Assembly (NCBI GenBank): GCA_014898415.1
Contig: RCTD01000021.1
Coordinates: 1 to 64,000, forward strand
Direction: 5' to 3'
Length of the DNA: 64,000 bases
Origin: Stromatinia cepivora
Lineage: Eukaryota > Ascomycota > Leotiomycetes > Helotiales > Sclerotiniaceae
Each line of letters begins with the position of its first letter. Positions within the stretch are counted from its first letter, which is position 1. The notes under the pieces are model-generated. The model was not told the origin of the DNA. It did not search any database and was given only the letters and a program-made list of their open reading frames with translations. Below are positions 24,790 to 36,632 of the stretch, piece by piece. The position numbers and the translations under genes are program-made.

Positions 24790-25368
24790 ATGACTTTCGA
24801 GATCATACACATATCGAGTGAAGACCTTGTGCGCTCTTATGTCGGGAAGTACAAGGATTTTAGGCTTCTATCACTGCAAGTCGCACCCGAAGCTTTTGCG
24901 TCCAACTACTCAAGAGAAGCTGCATTTTCATATGAAGTATGGTACGAACGTCTTGCAAATCCACACGCAGCAACTTTTTTTGCTCTTCAAGATTCTAAAA
25001 TTGTCGGTACTATTTCAGTCCTTGGCCCATTACTTTATGGCCCAGAAGAGATGACTGCCCTTGGAAATCCATGGCAAGCGATTGGTGATGAGACACCCAA
25101 CAGAAAAACAACGGGCCATTATCGAATCAATGGTGTGTTTACTCTACCAGAGGTTCGTGGGCGAGGAGTTGGGAAAACGCTTATTGAAACGGCCTTAAGA
25201 TGTGCGGGAGGTGAAGCAGCCTTACAGGGCAGGGCATTTGTATGCAGTATTGTGGTAGAGTCCGACAATGCTGGAGCTCGGAGATTATATGAGAGGTGTG
25301 GTTTTGTGGTCATAAAAGAGGTGCCGAATGGACATGCGACAGTCATTCTCATGAAAACACCAGGCTAG
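24790..25368 (+). CDS. GNAT-family N-acetyltransferase
   Basis: A single-exon protein of 192 residues with a GNAT fold that should transfer an acetyl group from acetyl-CoA to an amine. The start is the ATG in accaaaATGACT; a longer non-ATG frame was rejected. The acetyl-CoA pyrophosphate-binding motif is visible as VRGRGVGKTLIETAL, after the strand INGVFTLPE. The C-terminal motif is VVESDNAGARRLYERCGFVVIKE, the usual N-x-x-A-x-x-L-Y-x-x-x-G-F pattern. The substrate (small molecule or protein) cannot be told. It could derive from a horizontally acquired bacterial-type acetyltransferase, as many single-exon fungal GNATs resemble those, but nothing here proves it. Confidence 0.88.
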   Translation: MTFEIIHISSEDLVRSYVGKYKDFRLLSLQVAPEAFASNYSREAAFSYEVWYERLANPHAATFFALQDSKIVGTISVLGPLLYGPEEMTALGNPWQAIGDETPNRKTTGHYRINGVFTLPEVRGRGVGKTLIETALRCAGGEAALQGRAFVCSIVVESDNAGARRLYERCGFVVIKEVPNGHATVILMKTPG

Positions 25369-26253
25369 AGTGCACAAATTGAACATTCGGCATGCATTCT
25401 TATCTCTTTCAATACAGGCGTCTTCAAGTAGCCGACAGGCATTGAATATGATAATGGACCAGTGCCATGTCTCGTGTGCCGAATTCTTGGGTATGCCATG
25501 GGATGGAATTCTTGAGACTTCAAATTAAAATTGGTAGTACCTACTAGGTAAGCTTATAGAAGCGTGATGGGGCTAAGATGGAATGAGGTAGAATTTTTCA
25601 GCAAGCTGTCCAAAGGAAGTTACAAATACTAGTGTGCTATGTTGCATCTCAAACACCAGCCCAGCATCGCGATCGAGCATCACTACGGGTCTCGAGAATA
25701 TGCGGAAGCAAACTACACAAACTGCGGCCGATGAAAACAGATTTGCCTACGCAGATAGATTCACTTTGTCCCAATTAGAGCGACTAAATGATGCACTATG
25801 AAGACGAATATCAATACTCGAGTCGACACTTCTGATACCACAAAGTCTCGAAAAGTTTGCTTGATAGAGCTGCAGTGCAGTATGCGGGTGGTGCTTCAGA
25901 TCAAGAATTAGTATGTGTATTCCGGGCCCGGTTCAAGGATATAGCTAGAAATGATGAGTGGATTCGATATCTTGAGTAAGAGTGGATATCCCAAACAAGG
26001 TGAATGTCCAAACAAGGTGAATGTCTAAACACGGAATGAATACCCAAAACAGATTCAACACACAAAATGAATTCAGTTCGTTAAATATTATCATGTTCTA
26101 GTGTACAAAAGATGAGGTATCATATTTCCGAGGGAATCATGCCCATACATCCTCCAACGCCTAAAACCAAAAGCAGAGATCCGCCATACTATGTCGCTAA
26201 AATCATTTTTCATAACCCATTATGCATATGTCAACCGTCATCTACCCAATAAT
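25369..26253. other. Convergent intergenic region
   Basis: 3' flanks of two convergent genes. It contains an imperfect tandem repeat near 25990-26040 (unit about CCAAACAAGGTGAATGT) but no gene or RNA. Confidence 0.5.
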
Positions 26254-28936
26254 TTACACTTCCACGGGCCCCTCGCTTTCGACGTCTAAGCCATTGCCTT
26301 CAGCATTAATCTTCACCACCGCCGTTTCGCCAGTCTTCAATTCTCCCCTGATGATTTTATCGGCCAATCCATTACCGATCTCCTTGGAAATGAGTCTGTT
26401 CAGCGGGCGCGCTCCAAATTTCGGATCATATCCTCTGTCGGCAAGCCATTGGCGAACCTCTTGATCTACTTCAAGTACTATTCGTCGATCGTCTAGTCTC
26501 TTCTGAAGTTCTCGGAGCCGGATATCGACGATATCTCGGAGAGCTTCGTTAGAAAGGCGTTTGAATATTATGAATTCGTCAATACGGTTGAGAAACTCAG
26601 GTGCATCTATTATTACTGTTAGTGATATGTGGAAGAGAGTGGTGGCACTGGGGACTAAGTGAACTTACAATTGTGTTGAACAACATCCATTACGGCGTTG
26701 CGGACAGAAGGTGCAATATCACCATTTGGCTCCTCTTTGTATGGATGCAAAGGGTTGAGACCAACAAGGATGTCTGCGCCAAGATTGGATGTGAAAACAA
26801 TCAAAGTGTTGCGGAAATCTACTTTGTGGCCTTGGCTGTCTGTCAAGAAACCTTCGTCTAATACTTGCAAAAGCAGAGCAGAGATATCTCTATGTGCTTT
26901 CTCAAATTCGTCGAACAGGAGAACTGCATAGGGCTTTCTTCTGACGGCCTCAGTGAGTTGCCCGGCATCATCGTACCCAACATATCCAGCGGGACTACCT
27001 ATCAACCGAGAAATTGTGTGCTTTTCTTGGAATTCGCTCATGTCGAACCGAACAACAGCTGATTCGGTTGAGAACAAAAAGTTTGCCATCTTCTTGCAAA
27101 GTTCAGTCTTTCCCACACCCGTCGGACCGAGAAAGAAAAACGATGCAAGGGGTCTGTTCTCGCCGTTTAAGCCTGCTCGTTGCATTCGAACCGCGTTTGC
27201 GACCGATCTAAGGGCCTCATCTTGACCACGGACAGATTCTCGCAAAGTATCTTCCATATGAATAAGCTTCTCGGCATGCCCAGAAGTTAGTTTCGTGACA
27301 GGAATGCCGGTGACACGTGATACAACAGCTGCAATATCGTCAGCTGTTACAGCATCATGGATCAAAGAGCCTTCGGGAGAAACGCCTGTCTCTCCATCTT
27401 TCGGTAACTTTGCTTCCAATAATGGAATTGTAGAATATCGCAGCTCTCCTGCGCGACCAAAATTATTTTCACGCTGTGCTTGATCCAGTTCAACACGAGC
27501 TTTCTCGAGATCCTCCTTTGTCTTTTTGATGGCATCGATTTCGGACCTTTCTGCCTCCCACTTTTCTGTTAATACTTTGGCTTCTTCTTGACATTTTTTG
27601 AGATCATTTTCGAGCTTTTCGCGCCGTTCCTTACTAGCGATATCTGTTTCCTTTCTTAGACTCTCAAGCTCGATTTGAAGCGTCATGATCTTTTGGTCGA
27701 GCTGCATAATATCGTCCGGTTTGCTTTCTTGTTGTAACCTCAGGCCACTTGCAGCTTCATCCATGAGGTCTATTGCCTTGTCGGGCAAGAAGCGATCTGT
27801 AATGTATCGATTGCTGTAGGTAGCGGCAGCAACAAGGGCTCCGTCTGTAATACGAACTCCATGGTGCACCTCATACTTTTCCTTAATACCCCTCAAGATA
27901 CTAATTGTGTCTTGAATCGTGGGCTCGTTGACTTGGATAGGCTGAAAGCGTCTTGCCAGGGCGACATCCTTCTCAATTTGCCGATATTCATTGAGCGTGG
28001 TTGCTCCGCAGCACTGCAGTTCACCCCGAGATAGTGCAGGTTTCAAAAGATTGCTTGCATCAATACTTCCTTCAGCCTTTCCCAGTCCCAGCAAAGTGTG
28101 TAGTTCATCTACGAATAGAATCACGCCACCATGAGCTTCTTGAACCTAAGGAGTGTTAGAACAAATTAAGACAATTACAAATTTCAAGCGAAAGATGGTA
28201 GCTCTTGAAGCAGGTATAATTTTAGTTCGGAAGGTGTAACCTTGTAAGCAGATCTAACTATGAAGCCTACATCGCTAGTTTGTATGTGTCTCAAGTGTAC
28301 CACTTGGTTGTGCGTGCTTGAGAAATAAACATATCAAGGCATATCCACCGCCAAGATGCCACCGCAAAGAAAATGAATACCCACCTCTTTCAAAACCGAC
28401 TTCAATCTTTCCTCAAAGTCACCACGGAACTTTGCTCCAGCAATAAGTTGTCCAAGATCCAGCGATATCACTCTTTTGTTTTTCACACTCTCTGGCACAT
28501 CGCCTCTGACTATTCGTTGTGCCAGACCCTCCAATATAGCCGTCTTTCCTGTTCCTGCACTTCCGATCAATACCGGATTATTCTTCGTTCGCCGCGATAG
28601 TACTTGAATAGTCCTATTTATTTCCCCATCTCTGCCAATGACTGGATCTAATTTTCCCTCCTTTGCTCGCGCAGTCAAATCGACACCATATTGTTCGAGG
28701 GCGGACTTTTGTTCTCCACCACTCATATCCATGCGATGTGTACCACCCGGAGGATGTGGGCGTCCATTTGCATATGTGCGAAGCGCAGTAAGAGGTGCAA
28801 GATTTCTGTAAGTAAATGCATGACTGCTGCGTGAAGCTAAATTAGTCAATGTTCGTCCGGCTCGAACTTGTAGAGGAGCTCCTCTTAAAAGACGAGAGGA
28901 ACTCTCAATTTGTCGCAATACTTTCATATTCCTCAT
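26254..28936 (-). CDS. HSP78: Mitochondrial Hsp78 (ClpB-type AAA+ disaggregase)
   Basis: A mitochondrial matrix chaperone that uses ATP to dissolve protein aggregates together with matrix Hsp70. Exons are 28936-28385, 28145-26669 and 26606-26254; introns of 239 and 62 bases; 793 residues. The N-terminus is a mitochondrial targeting type sequence (Arg/Ser/Leu-rich, few acids, about 55 residues). As in yeast Hsp78, the ClpB N-domain is missing. First AAA module: Walker A GSAGTGKT (residues 125-132) and Walker B VILFVDE. A coiled-coil M-domain follows ([14 protein letters not shown]..., [19 protein letters not shown]). Second module: Walker [13 protein letters not shown] and Walker B AVLLFDE. 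The last join gives [17 protein letters not shown], the sensor region. It shares a 537-base upstream region with the eEF1B gene. Confidence 0.95.
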
Positions 28937-29473
28937 TAATCTTATCGTGAATGTGAGCTTCGTAAGTGTAAAAGAAAGAAAAGATAAAAGTAAAAAGAGT
29001 AATTGTAATGAACATATCTTGAGTGAAAGGTTTAGGAAAACACGCTTAGTATATATATATATATATATGGGAAGGAACTCGATCTAGAATAATCTCGAGC
29101 ATTCTGAAGCTTTCAGATTCCCGAGGTTTCCCCCATTAGCCATTACCTTAGCTTAGGTAAGCAGTTCCATGTTGTGCCTTATAATCTAGCGGCAATCATT
29201 GGGCATCTGAGAACAGGCCCGCCCCGCCACTACCTATCTAATTTAATTTCACTTTAAGCGATTGTAGACAACACCTAAGCCAATCAAATTTTCACACTCT
29301 GGAAAATGGAAAGCAACCATTTCTGAAGTTCCATTCCCAAAATTTGACTCACCCCACCACTCCTCATCACAATCAACATCACCAATTTTTGTTTGATTTC
29401 CTCCTTTCTTAAAAGAAAAAAAAAAATCTTCACTTTTAAATATCAAGAAAAAAGACATCTTATATCATTCAAA
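28937..29473. promoter_or_regulatory. Shared upstream region of HSP78 and eEF1B-beta
   Basis: Both genes point away from this 537-base stretch, so it should hold both promoters. A (TA)n run lies at about 29050-29069, and an A-rich leader directly precedes the eEF1B start. I looked for heat-shock elements; the GAA/TTC blocks near 29080-29115 do not have the correct spacing, so none is called. Confidence 0.45.
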
Positions 29474-30605
29474 ATGGGATTCACAGACTTTGTCAATGAT
29501 GCTGGTCTTACCAGTAAGCTTCTTCCCCCGCCATGATAAACACAGTCTCGATCAAAGAATTTTGGAAACCGCAGAAATTGACATTACTTAGTGCTCAACA
29601 GTTGGTTGGAGACTCGTTCATACATCGTTGGGTATGTGTTTATATTCGTTCCGGATTTTTATCCATTTTTATTCCTGTCTGCGAGACAGTATCTGCGATG
29701 TGTCTATTTGCGCATCAGTACCCCTCCTCGAACAATTCCCAATATGATGAGCAACATTGGTCCGTGTTACTGAGCGGCCTCAAGAACCGCGTTATGGCGA
29801 TATACCAAGCACCTTGTGCATCTCTGATTTCTCTATTTTCACTACAATCAATTGTTTTTATATGATAGGAACAAAATTAACCAGAAATAATAGATACTCC
29901 CCAAGTCAAGCTGATGTCGCCGTCTTCAAGGCTCAGCCATCCGCCCCAGATGCCGCAAAATTCCCTCACGCTGCTAGATGGTACAAGCACATCAACACCT
30001 GGACCGAGGAATTTGCTACCCTTCCAGGTGATGCTTCCAAGGAATACACTACATACGGCCCAGAGAAGACTGAGGCTACCTTGAACCCAGCAAAGGCCCC
30101 AGCTGCCGAGGAAGAGGATGATGATGAGGTCGATCTTTTCGGAAGTGATGATGAGGAAGAAGATGCGGAGGCTATCAGAATCAGAGATGAGCGTTTGGCC
30201 GAGTACAAGAAGAAGAAGGAGGGCAAGACCAAGCCTGCTGCCAAGTCTGTTGTCACTATGGATGTCAAGCCATGGGGTGAGTCTGGAATTCGACTTAGGT
30301 GGTGAAAGCAATACTGACTAATCTACAGACGATGAGACCGACATGAAGGCATTGGAGGCTGCCGTTCGTAGTATTGAGAAGGACGGCCTCGTCTGGGGTG
30401 CTTCCAAACTTGTGGCTGTTGGTTTCGGTATCAAGAAGTTGCAGATCAACTTGGTCATTGAGGACGACAAGATTGGTCTTGATGACTTGCAAGAGGAGGT
30501 TGCAGAGTTCGAAGATTATGTCCAATCTTCCGATATTGTAAGCTGCTCTCTCTTGACTCTATTGATAATGGCTAATGAAAATAGGCTGCCATGCAAAAGC
30601 TATAA
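29474..30605 (+). CDS. EFB1: Translation elongation factor 1-beta (eEF1B alpha)
   Basis: The nucleotide-exchange factor that reloads eEF1A with GTP in cytosolic translation. Five exons: 29474-29513, 29592-29631, 29894-30276, 30329-30537 and 30585-30605; 230 residues. The N-terminus ([20 protein letters not shown]...[18 protein letters not shown]) is the eEF1A-complex/GST-like region. The middle is acidic ([23 protein letters not shown]), the usual phosphorylation-site region. The C-terminal exchange domain starts at [13 protein letters not shown] and ends [21 protein letters not shown]...SSDIAAMQKL, almost as in yeast. The last exon encodes just AAMQKL. The 262-base second intron is long for this genome and carries a box C/D snoRNA (see 29739-29832). 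The symbol is by analogy with yeast EFB1. Confidence 0.95.
29739..29832 (+). ncRNA. snR18: Box C/D snoRNA, snR18/U18-like, in an intron of eEF1B-beta
   Basis: Inside intron 2 of the eEF1B gene and on its sense strand. Box C is ATGATGA (29744-29750), D' is CTGA (29770-29773), a C'-like ATGGCGA lies at 29794-29800, and D is CTGA (29824-29827). One base upstream of D' is TTGGTCCGTGTT (29757-29768). It is complementary over 12 bases to the conserved 25S rRNA segment AACACGGACCAA; the fifth base upstream of D' pairs with the A that is 2'-O-methylated in yeast by snR18. No strong terminal stem adjoins the boxes, but an external stem ACAATT (29732-29737)/AATTGT (29850-29855) could bring them together. 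As I recall, yeast snR18 lies in the EFB1 intron, so host and guest are conserved together. Confidence 0.9.
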
Positions 30606-31015
30606 AGCGTCATTGCGACTAGGTTTTACTTTCGATTCGCGCTCCTTCCCTGTTCCTGAAATGATTTCACGCTGTCTATGGAGGTTTTGACTATGACCAG
30701 TCAATAGATTATTATGAGAAAAAAAGTTTTACGATATGATGATAATCATGGACTGGGATAGAATTGAATTACATAAATCTTAACAAGTACATAAATTTTA
30801 TATGCAGACTACTCTTGTGATTCATGAATGTGCTAAATTCATTGGTTTATATGATATTATTTTTCGATAAGTTTCCTTGTAAAAGATAAACCCGATTGCC
30901 CACTACTAGTTCTATCGCGCTTACTATTCCTAAGGAGCCGCACCTTATTAATGAGGGACAGCTGGAACCTTGGACAACCCACGACCATTAACTAAAAACA
31001 CTGCATTCCCCAAAG
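30606..31015. other. Intergenic, nothing seen
   Basis: 3' flank of eEF1B-beta and promoter of the EMC5 gene. No reading frame or repeat of note. Confidence 0.4.
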
Positions 31016-31516
31016 ATGACTTGGATATCTAAATCAATTACGGGCCTTGGCTTGCTGTTTCTCACACATGCGTATGTATGCCGAAATTCAAATGATGTTG
31101 CAATGACTGACAAATTTTACTCCTTCAGTTGTTATTCTGCCCACGAACACTCAGCTCTGCAATCTACTGGAACTGCCCATCTATCCTCCATCTCCTCTCA
31201 CGCCGCGACCACTGTTTCTCTACCAATCGACATATCTATTGAAACCATAGTATCGGTTTTCATTATTTGCCTGGGCTTGGTATTAGGCACACCTGAATTA
31301 CGACCTATACAATGGCGCGTCTGGGCAGGTAAAATTGAGCGGGAGGGAGCGAAAGGTTTCATGAATGCTGATGGCGAGGTGGATAAAGATTTTGTTGGAA
31401 ACCCTTTCAAAGTTCTTGAGAGTCGACCAAGCTTTATAGACATTAGAAGGCAAAGATATGAATTTGCGGAGTGGGTTAGAGAAGGAGGGGAACAAACACC
31501 AGCACGGGAGTCATAG
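31016..31516 (+). CDS. EMC5: ER membrane protein complex subunit 5 (EMC5/Kre27)
   Basis: A small subunit of the ER membrane complex, which inserts tail-anchored and multi-pass proteins into the ER membrane. Exons are 31016-31071 and 31129-31516, intron of 57 bases (donor GTATGT, acceptor TTCAG), 147 residues, the usual family length. The first membrane segment is at the N-terminus (ITGLGLLFLTHA), followed after the join by CYSAHEHSALQS. The second segment is TIVSVFIICLGLVLG, followed by the family motif ELRPIQWRVWAGKIEREG. The C-terminal half is charged and cytosolic (FKVLESRPSFIDIRRQRYEF). The match to the Membrane-magnesium-transporter/EMC5 family is clear. Confidence 0.92.
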   Translation: MTWISKSITGLGLLFLTHAYVCRNSNDVAMTDKFYSFSCYSAHEHSALQSTGTAHLSSISSHAATTVSLPIDISIETIVSVFIICLGLVLGTPELRPIQWRVWAGKIEREGAKGFMNADGEVDKDFVGNPFKVLESRPSFIDIRRQRYEFAEWVREGGEQTPARES

Positions 31517-31970
31517 ATGCGAGGAACATGGTCGGAATACTGTATGATGCTGTTGCTGTGGACGTTGTGAATTACATGATCTTGGTCGGGGGCCATGTTG
31601 CACGTAGTTGAAGGGTATGTGTTTTGAGTTGCGAATAAATATTACGAAGTGGCCCAAAAGTCCATATATCATGCCATTCAAGCAAAACAATTCCGAATTT
31701 TCTAGTACTCGTACTCAACATATCTATCGCTTTTGTCTATTTCAATCTTCTCTAGCTAGCTGTTTGTGCTGCCTAAGGTACGTTAAGTAAAGCTGTACAA
31801 ATGAGGGAGGAACACTTTTCGCTTGGCAAATCAATTCTGAAATGCTCACCTTTCACTTTTTAATTCTTATCTTCACTTGTTCTGAGAATTGTTCACCATC
31901 TCGATTATATCCTTCTATTCCTCCTCTTCATTTCGCCATAGCACCTGAAATTGTAGGAGAAGAATCAAAT
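31517..31970. other. Intergenic, nothing seen
   Basis: Upstream region of the MSH5 gene. A frame upstream of and in line with the MSH5 start lacks an ATG context as good as the one chosen. Confidence 0.4.
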
Positions 31971-34900
31971 ATGCCATCCTTTAAGCGTCGGCGAATTGGC
32001 TCTGCTGGGGGTTCTAATCGTCAGCATTCCGCCAGAGGACAATTGACAAGGTTTCGGTCAAGCTCATCAAGAACGAGCTCCGTTCCCCAAAGCGAGGACC
32101 GCCCGTCTTCAATGCAATCCCCTCCTGTTCCATTCAAAAATAGGATATCGATAAAATCAGCATCGTCAGATGTCACTGCACCGCCATCAGTGCAAGATGA
32201 GGGCAGTAATCTTGAAGGTGGAGAGAATGAGTCGGATATTCAAGAACGGGAATATGAGGATTCAATGGACGAAATTGTCATGGCTGTTGAATTGAAAGAG
32301 CGTGGCACCATTGGGTGTGCATATTATATCGCAAGAGAAGAGAGATTATGTATGATGACTGACATAAGTATGGCTGGACTTGACATGATTGACACTCTAA
32401 AAATTCATGTAGCGCCTACTGGTAGGGTCCCATGAGAGGCCTAGGTATCATTAATGCTAATATGCTATAGTGATTTTAATAAGCACTCGGTGCGAAGAGG
32501 CCCTAGAGGAGCATCTCCAGAAAGATGCCAAGGGTATTGACAGAGGAGATGCAAGTAGGTCTTTTTAAAAGGAATCACTTGCGCTGAGCTGATCTTCCAG
32601 ATGAAATATTTGGCTCATATATCCTCGATTCTCGACCGGCTGCGGAGTTTTATTATGAGGCAGCGAAGAATAAATTGGCCAGCTTGGATACCGGAGGCAT
32701 GAGAGACGCGGGCATGATGTTTGTCACTCCTGGTGACGACTTCGCTGGAGATCGCAATCATGGCCAGGCAGATTTAGGTGGCGCGAGTTGCCAAGGAAAA
32801 TTAATGAGACTCGCTGGCTGGATCGACTTGGAGAGCAAAATCTCGGTAAGTTATACAACCTGATTTCTTTTCCCAATGGCATTCATCGGGAATCCAAACA
32901 AATGGATGAAACTGACCTACTATGACCATTGGAATGAAAACTCTTAGTCACATATTAAAACAACATCGCACAGCTTTACTAACGAGCATATTTCTAGGTT
33001 GGCTGTGCCGGTGCAGTACTTAACTACCTTGGACGACGACGAAGTGTAGATTACTTACCTAATGACGAGGCTGCATTGATTGCATTCAGGATCCGCAACA
33101 TTGAGATGTTTTCATTGACGGATATGATGTTCGTAAACGCAGATACATTATCATCGCTTCAAATTATCCAGTCCGAGTCTCATCCGAACTCCCATATGCA
33201 AGGTCCGAATAAGTCAACTTCGGGATCAAAAGAGAGCTTATCCGTCTTTGGTCTATTCTATCATTTGGCTAGCACACCACAGGGTAAGCAAATGCTTCGG
33301 AAGATGTTTTTGAGACCAAGTATAGATATGTCGGTAATCGAGGAAAGACTCAGGACAATAGGTACTTTTCTAATTCCCGAGAATCGACCACTAATACAGG
33401 AAATCCAGAAGAGTTTAAAGAGTATCAAAGATATCAGAACTGTGGTAATACATCTTCAGAAAGGTGTAAGTGGAGGTTCTGGTAAAGCAATAGCGGTCAA
33501 AAGTGGTATTTGGGGTAGCATTCTCTCATTCTCCTTCCATTCGCTCAAGATACTTGAAGCATTGCGAGGGTTGGCAGGCGATAAGACAGTTATCGCTGGC
33601 AAGGTGAGAATACCTGCAACTTCCAAATTAATTCTTACAAAAGCTGACCCAAGAGCCTAGCTCCTCAACGAAGCTCGCCCTAATGACTTTCTTGGCATTG
33701 GCCAAATCATTACCGAGACGATAGACTTTGAGAGATCGGCCGAGCAACATCGTATCACGGTTAGACAAGGCGTAGACCCCGAGCTGGACGAAATGAAAAG
33801 GACGTACGATGGCATAGAGAGTTTTCTTGCGGAAGTCCAAAGGAAAATGACTGATGATATACCTGAATGGGCCCGCCAATATGTCGAAAATTGCATATAC
33901 TTTCCGCAGCTTGGCTTTTTGACGGTCGTACAGCTCGATCCCGATACAGGCGAAGGAAAATACAAAGGCGAGGGGACGGAGGAAGATGAATGGGCGCAGA
34001 CTTTTGTCAGCGATGAGAAAGTCTATTACAAGAACAGGCGTATGAGGGAGATGGACGAGTATATTGGTGATATGTATAGTACGATCGCAGGTAAGTTGTT
34101 GCTTAAGCATTGTTGTAGAGCACGTACCAATTACTCCTGATTCGCTAGGCAGGGAGATCGAGATCATACATGGACTTACTGTGCGTGTACTGGAGCAAGA
34201 AAAGCTTCTCATCACGGTGTCAGATCGATGTGGTGAACTTGATAGCCTCGTTGCACTTGCTCTTGGGGCTATCAAATATCGTTTCAACCCTCCAACTATC
34301 ACGCAAGCCAACGTAATCGATATTAAAGGCGGACGACATCCACTTCAAGAGCTTACAGTCCCATCCTACGTCGCAAATGACTGTTATCTAGCAGGTGGAT
34401 CAGGAAATGGCATTGGCATTGATCAACAGTCTGCTTCAGATACCACCCAAGAGTCAGAAGATATCGGATGTCCGAGTATGCTCCTTATGACCGGCCCAAA
34501 CTATTCCGGAAAGAGTGTCTATCTCAAGCAAACCGCTCTGATTGTTTACTTGGTCCACATTGGCAGTTATGTCCCCGCTGATAGAGCATCTATAGGTCTT
34601 ACGGATAAGATCTTAACGCGGATCACCACTCGCGAAAGTGTTTCCCGAAACCAGAGCGCCTTCATGATTGACCTGCAACAGATAGCTCTCTGTACAACAC
34701 TTGCAACTCACCGTAGCCTTGTGGTTATCGATGAGTTTGGTAAAGGTACCAATTCAACAGATGGGGCAGGCCTTGCTTGCGGCGTTTTCGAATATTTCCT
34801 TGGGCTCGATTCCCATCGTCCAAAAGTACTCGGAGCAACCCATTTCCATGAAATTTTTGAGAATGGATTCTTGTCCCCAAGACCTGAATTGTCGTTTGGA

Positions 34901-35269
34901 CATATGGAGGTTCACGTCGACAAAGAAGCTGACCTAGCTGAAGATCAAGTCACATACCTATACAATTTTGTGTTGGGTAGAAGCACGTCAAGCTTTGGTA
35001 CCTCTTGTGCTGCAATGAATGGAATTGATTCTACTATCGTCGAAAGAGCCGAAGATTTAATATTATTAGCGGCTCGAGGAGAGGATCTAACGGAAGCTCT
35101 TGCGGCAAATATATCGAACAAGGACGCTCAAGACCTAGAGGATGCAGAAAATATTGGGAGACGCTTTTTCGAACAAAGCCTCCCTACGTCAGGAGGTGAT
35201 ACTACCGCCATCGACGTCCGAAGTATTCTTCGAAACATCCTAGATGTCGAGGGTGAGATTGAGGCGTGA
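31971..35269 (+). CDS. MSH5: Meiotic MutS homologue MSH5
   Basis: Partner of MSH4 in the MutS-gamma complex that stabilises meiotic recombination intermediates and promotes crossovers. Six exons: 31971-32421, 32471-32554, 32601-32845, 32998-33603, 33661-34090 and 34149-35269; 978 residues. The N-terminal 100 residues are Ser-rich and basic. The MutS connector/lever part contains VGCAGAVLNYLGRRRS and DMMFVNADTLSSLQI...SLSVFGLF, followed by the core domain. The ATPase domain has Walker A TGPNYSGKS (about residue 720) and Walker B VVIDEFGKGT (about residue 797), with the MSH5-type wording YSGKSVYLKQTALIVYLVHIGSYVPAD split over that region. There is no N-terminal mismatch-recognition motif (F-x-E), as expected for MSH4/5. 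All six exons join in frame with GT-AG introns of 46-152 bases. Confidence 0.93.
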
Positions 35270-36632
35270 AACAAGGTTTCGAAAATTCGGGTGTGCAGGA
35301 CCCATGTTGATCTTTCTCACTAATGTTCGAGATTATGTTGATCAAGTCGATCCCTCCAAATATAGCTCAAAAATACGCAATTGTCGCTTTAGTCCCAACT
35401 AAATCACTAAGCCCCGCAGAGAGATACAATTTTTGTCTGATAGATGCAAGTTATGATTCAACCTTCAGATTGATTTTGAGACATAAAAATCTAGAATTTC
35501 AAACTTCAAAGATGTATGGAGTGAGGCATGGTGGGTATCTGTTAAAACTCTTCAAGCCCACTTGCTGCTCTGGTAGGGCTGAAATGAAGCATTTGTCTTG
35601 GTCTGTCATTTACTCTAGTACAAGGAGAAAATTCTATTAATGCCTGGGTCACCTTCATTCGAATAAACATTCGATTAATTGAGTTCAGAAATTATGACTA
35701 TATATTCTTTAAAACAAGCTAGTCAACCGCCACAACCATGATACTCGTCTAGTTTCAGAACTGGCTACTATGCCAGTGATACTGATACTCTGTATCGTTT
35801 TCATCTATCTGAATGATTTTGAACGCGAGCCCCGCTAAAAAAACGGATTTATGATGCATAATCCTGCAAATAAAGTCAGCAGAGACGAAGTCGTCCTTCT
35901 TCTTTTCAATGGGACATAGTTGAGACTACGCGAATACATTAATTGTTCACGCAGGGTTCGAGGGATTAAGATTCACATCTCCCTTTGGATATTGCAAAAA
36001 TAGGATGAGGACAAAATATTCTTTAGATAGGATTTATGAAATGCAAAACTTGTTGTCCGAAGAATAAGAGTTAGGTTTGGCTGCATTGTAGAGTCTGAGG
36101 GTAAAGGTACTCCTCATCGCGACTTGATCAGACCGTCTGTGCGAGATGTCAAGTAACGGCATCTATGACTAGCCGCAGCGCTATTACTCCCATCGTCTAT
36201 TATTCTTTAAATAGTTGCTAGCAGGGAAGCTTGATGGATATGCATAAATCTTCGCCTACAGCTCCGTTTTCTCTCGTTGCGTTGACCTCTAAGAATAGAA
36301 CATTTAATTAATTTCAATATGGACGTGTGAGGAGAGGAAAAGTAGTCGCATTGAATCAGATGTATCCAGCTGATCAATGCTGTACGTTGCGAATTATGTG
36401 GACATCTTCTGGTGGACATTTGAAGTGTATGCTCTTTTTGGCATAATGAAGTTGCCGTTGCCGAGAACTTTGACAAGTTATAAGGCTGACCGTCGTCACT
36501 ATTGTTCCAATCCATTCTCATCATCTATCATCTTCCAGTCAATTCCCAATCCAAAGCAGGTCTTCCAGTCCAAATAATCATCCTCGTCATACCCCATCTT
36601 CCTCAAGTTCAATATCGATATCTAACTTCGCG
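35270..36632. other. Intergenic, nothing convincing
   Basis: 1.36 kb between MSH5 and the secreted-protein gene. The frame at 35323-35640 has no domain and no good start. The last 130 bases are CT-rich and look like the promoter and leader of the next gene. Confidence 0.45.

Noticed and set aside
29080..29115. Heat-shock-element-like GAA/TTC blocks upstream of HSP78
   Set aside because: Spacing between blocks does not follow the five-base unit of Hsf1 sites.
33628..34311. Minus-strand frame of 227 codons over MSH5
   Set aside because: Antisense shadow spanning an MSH5 intron; no family resemblance.
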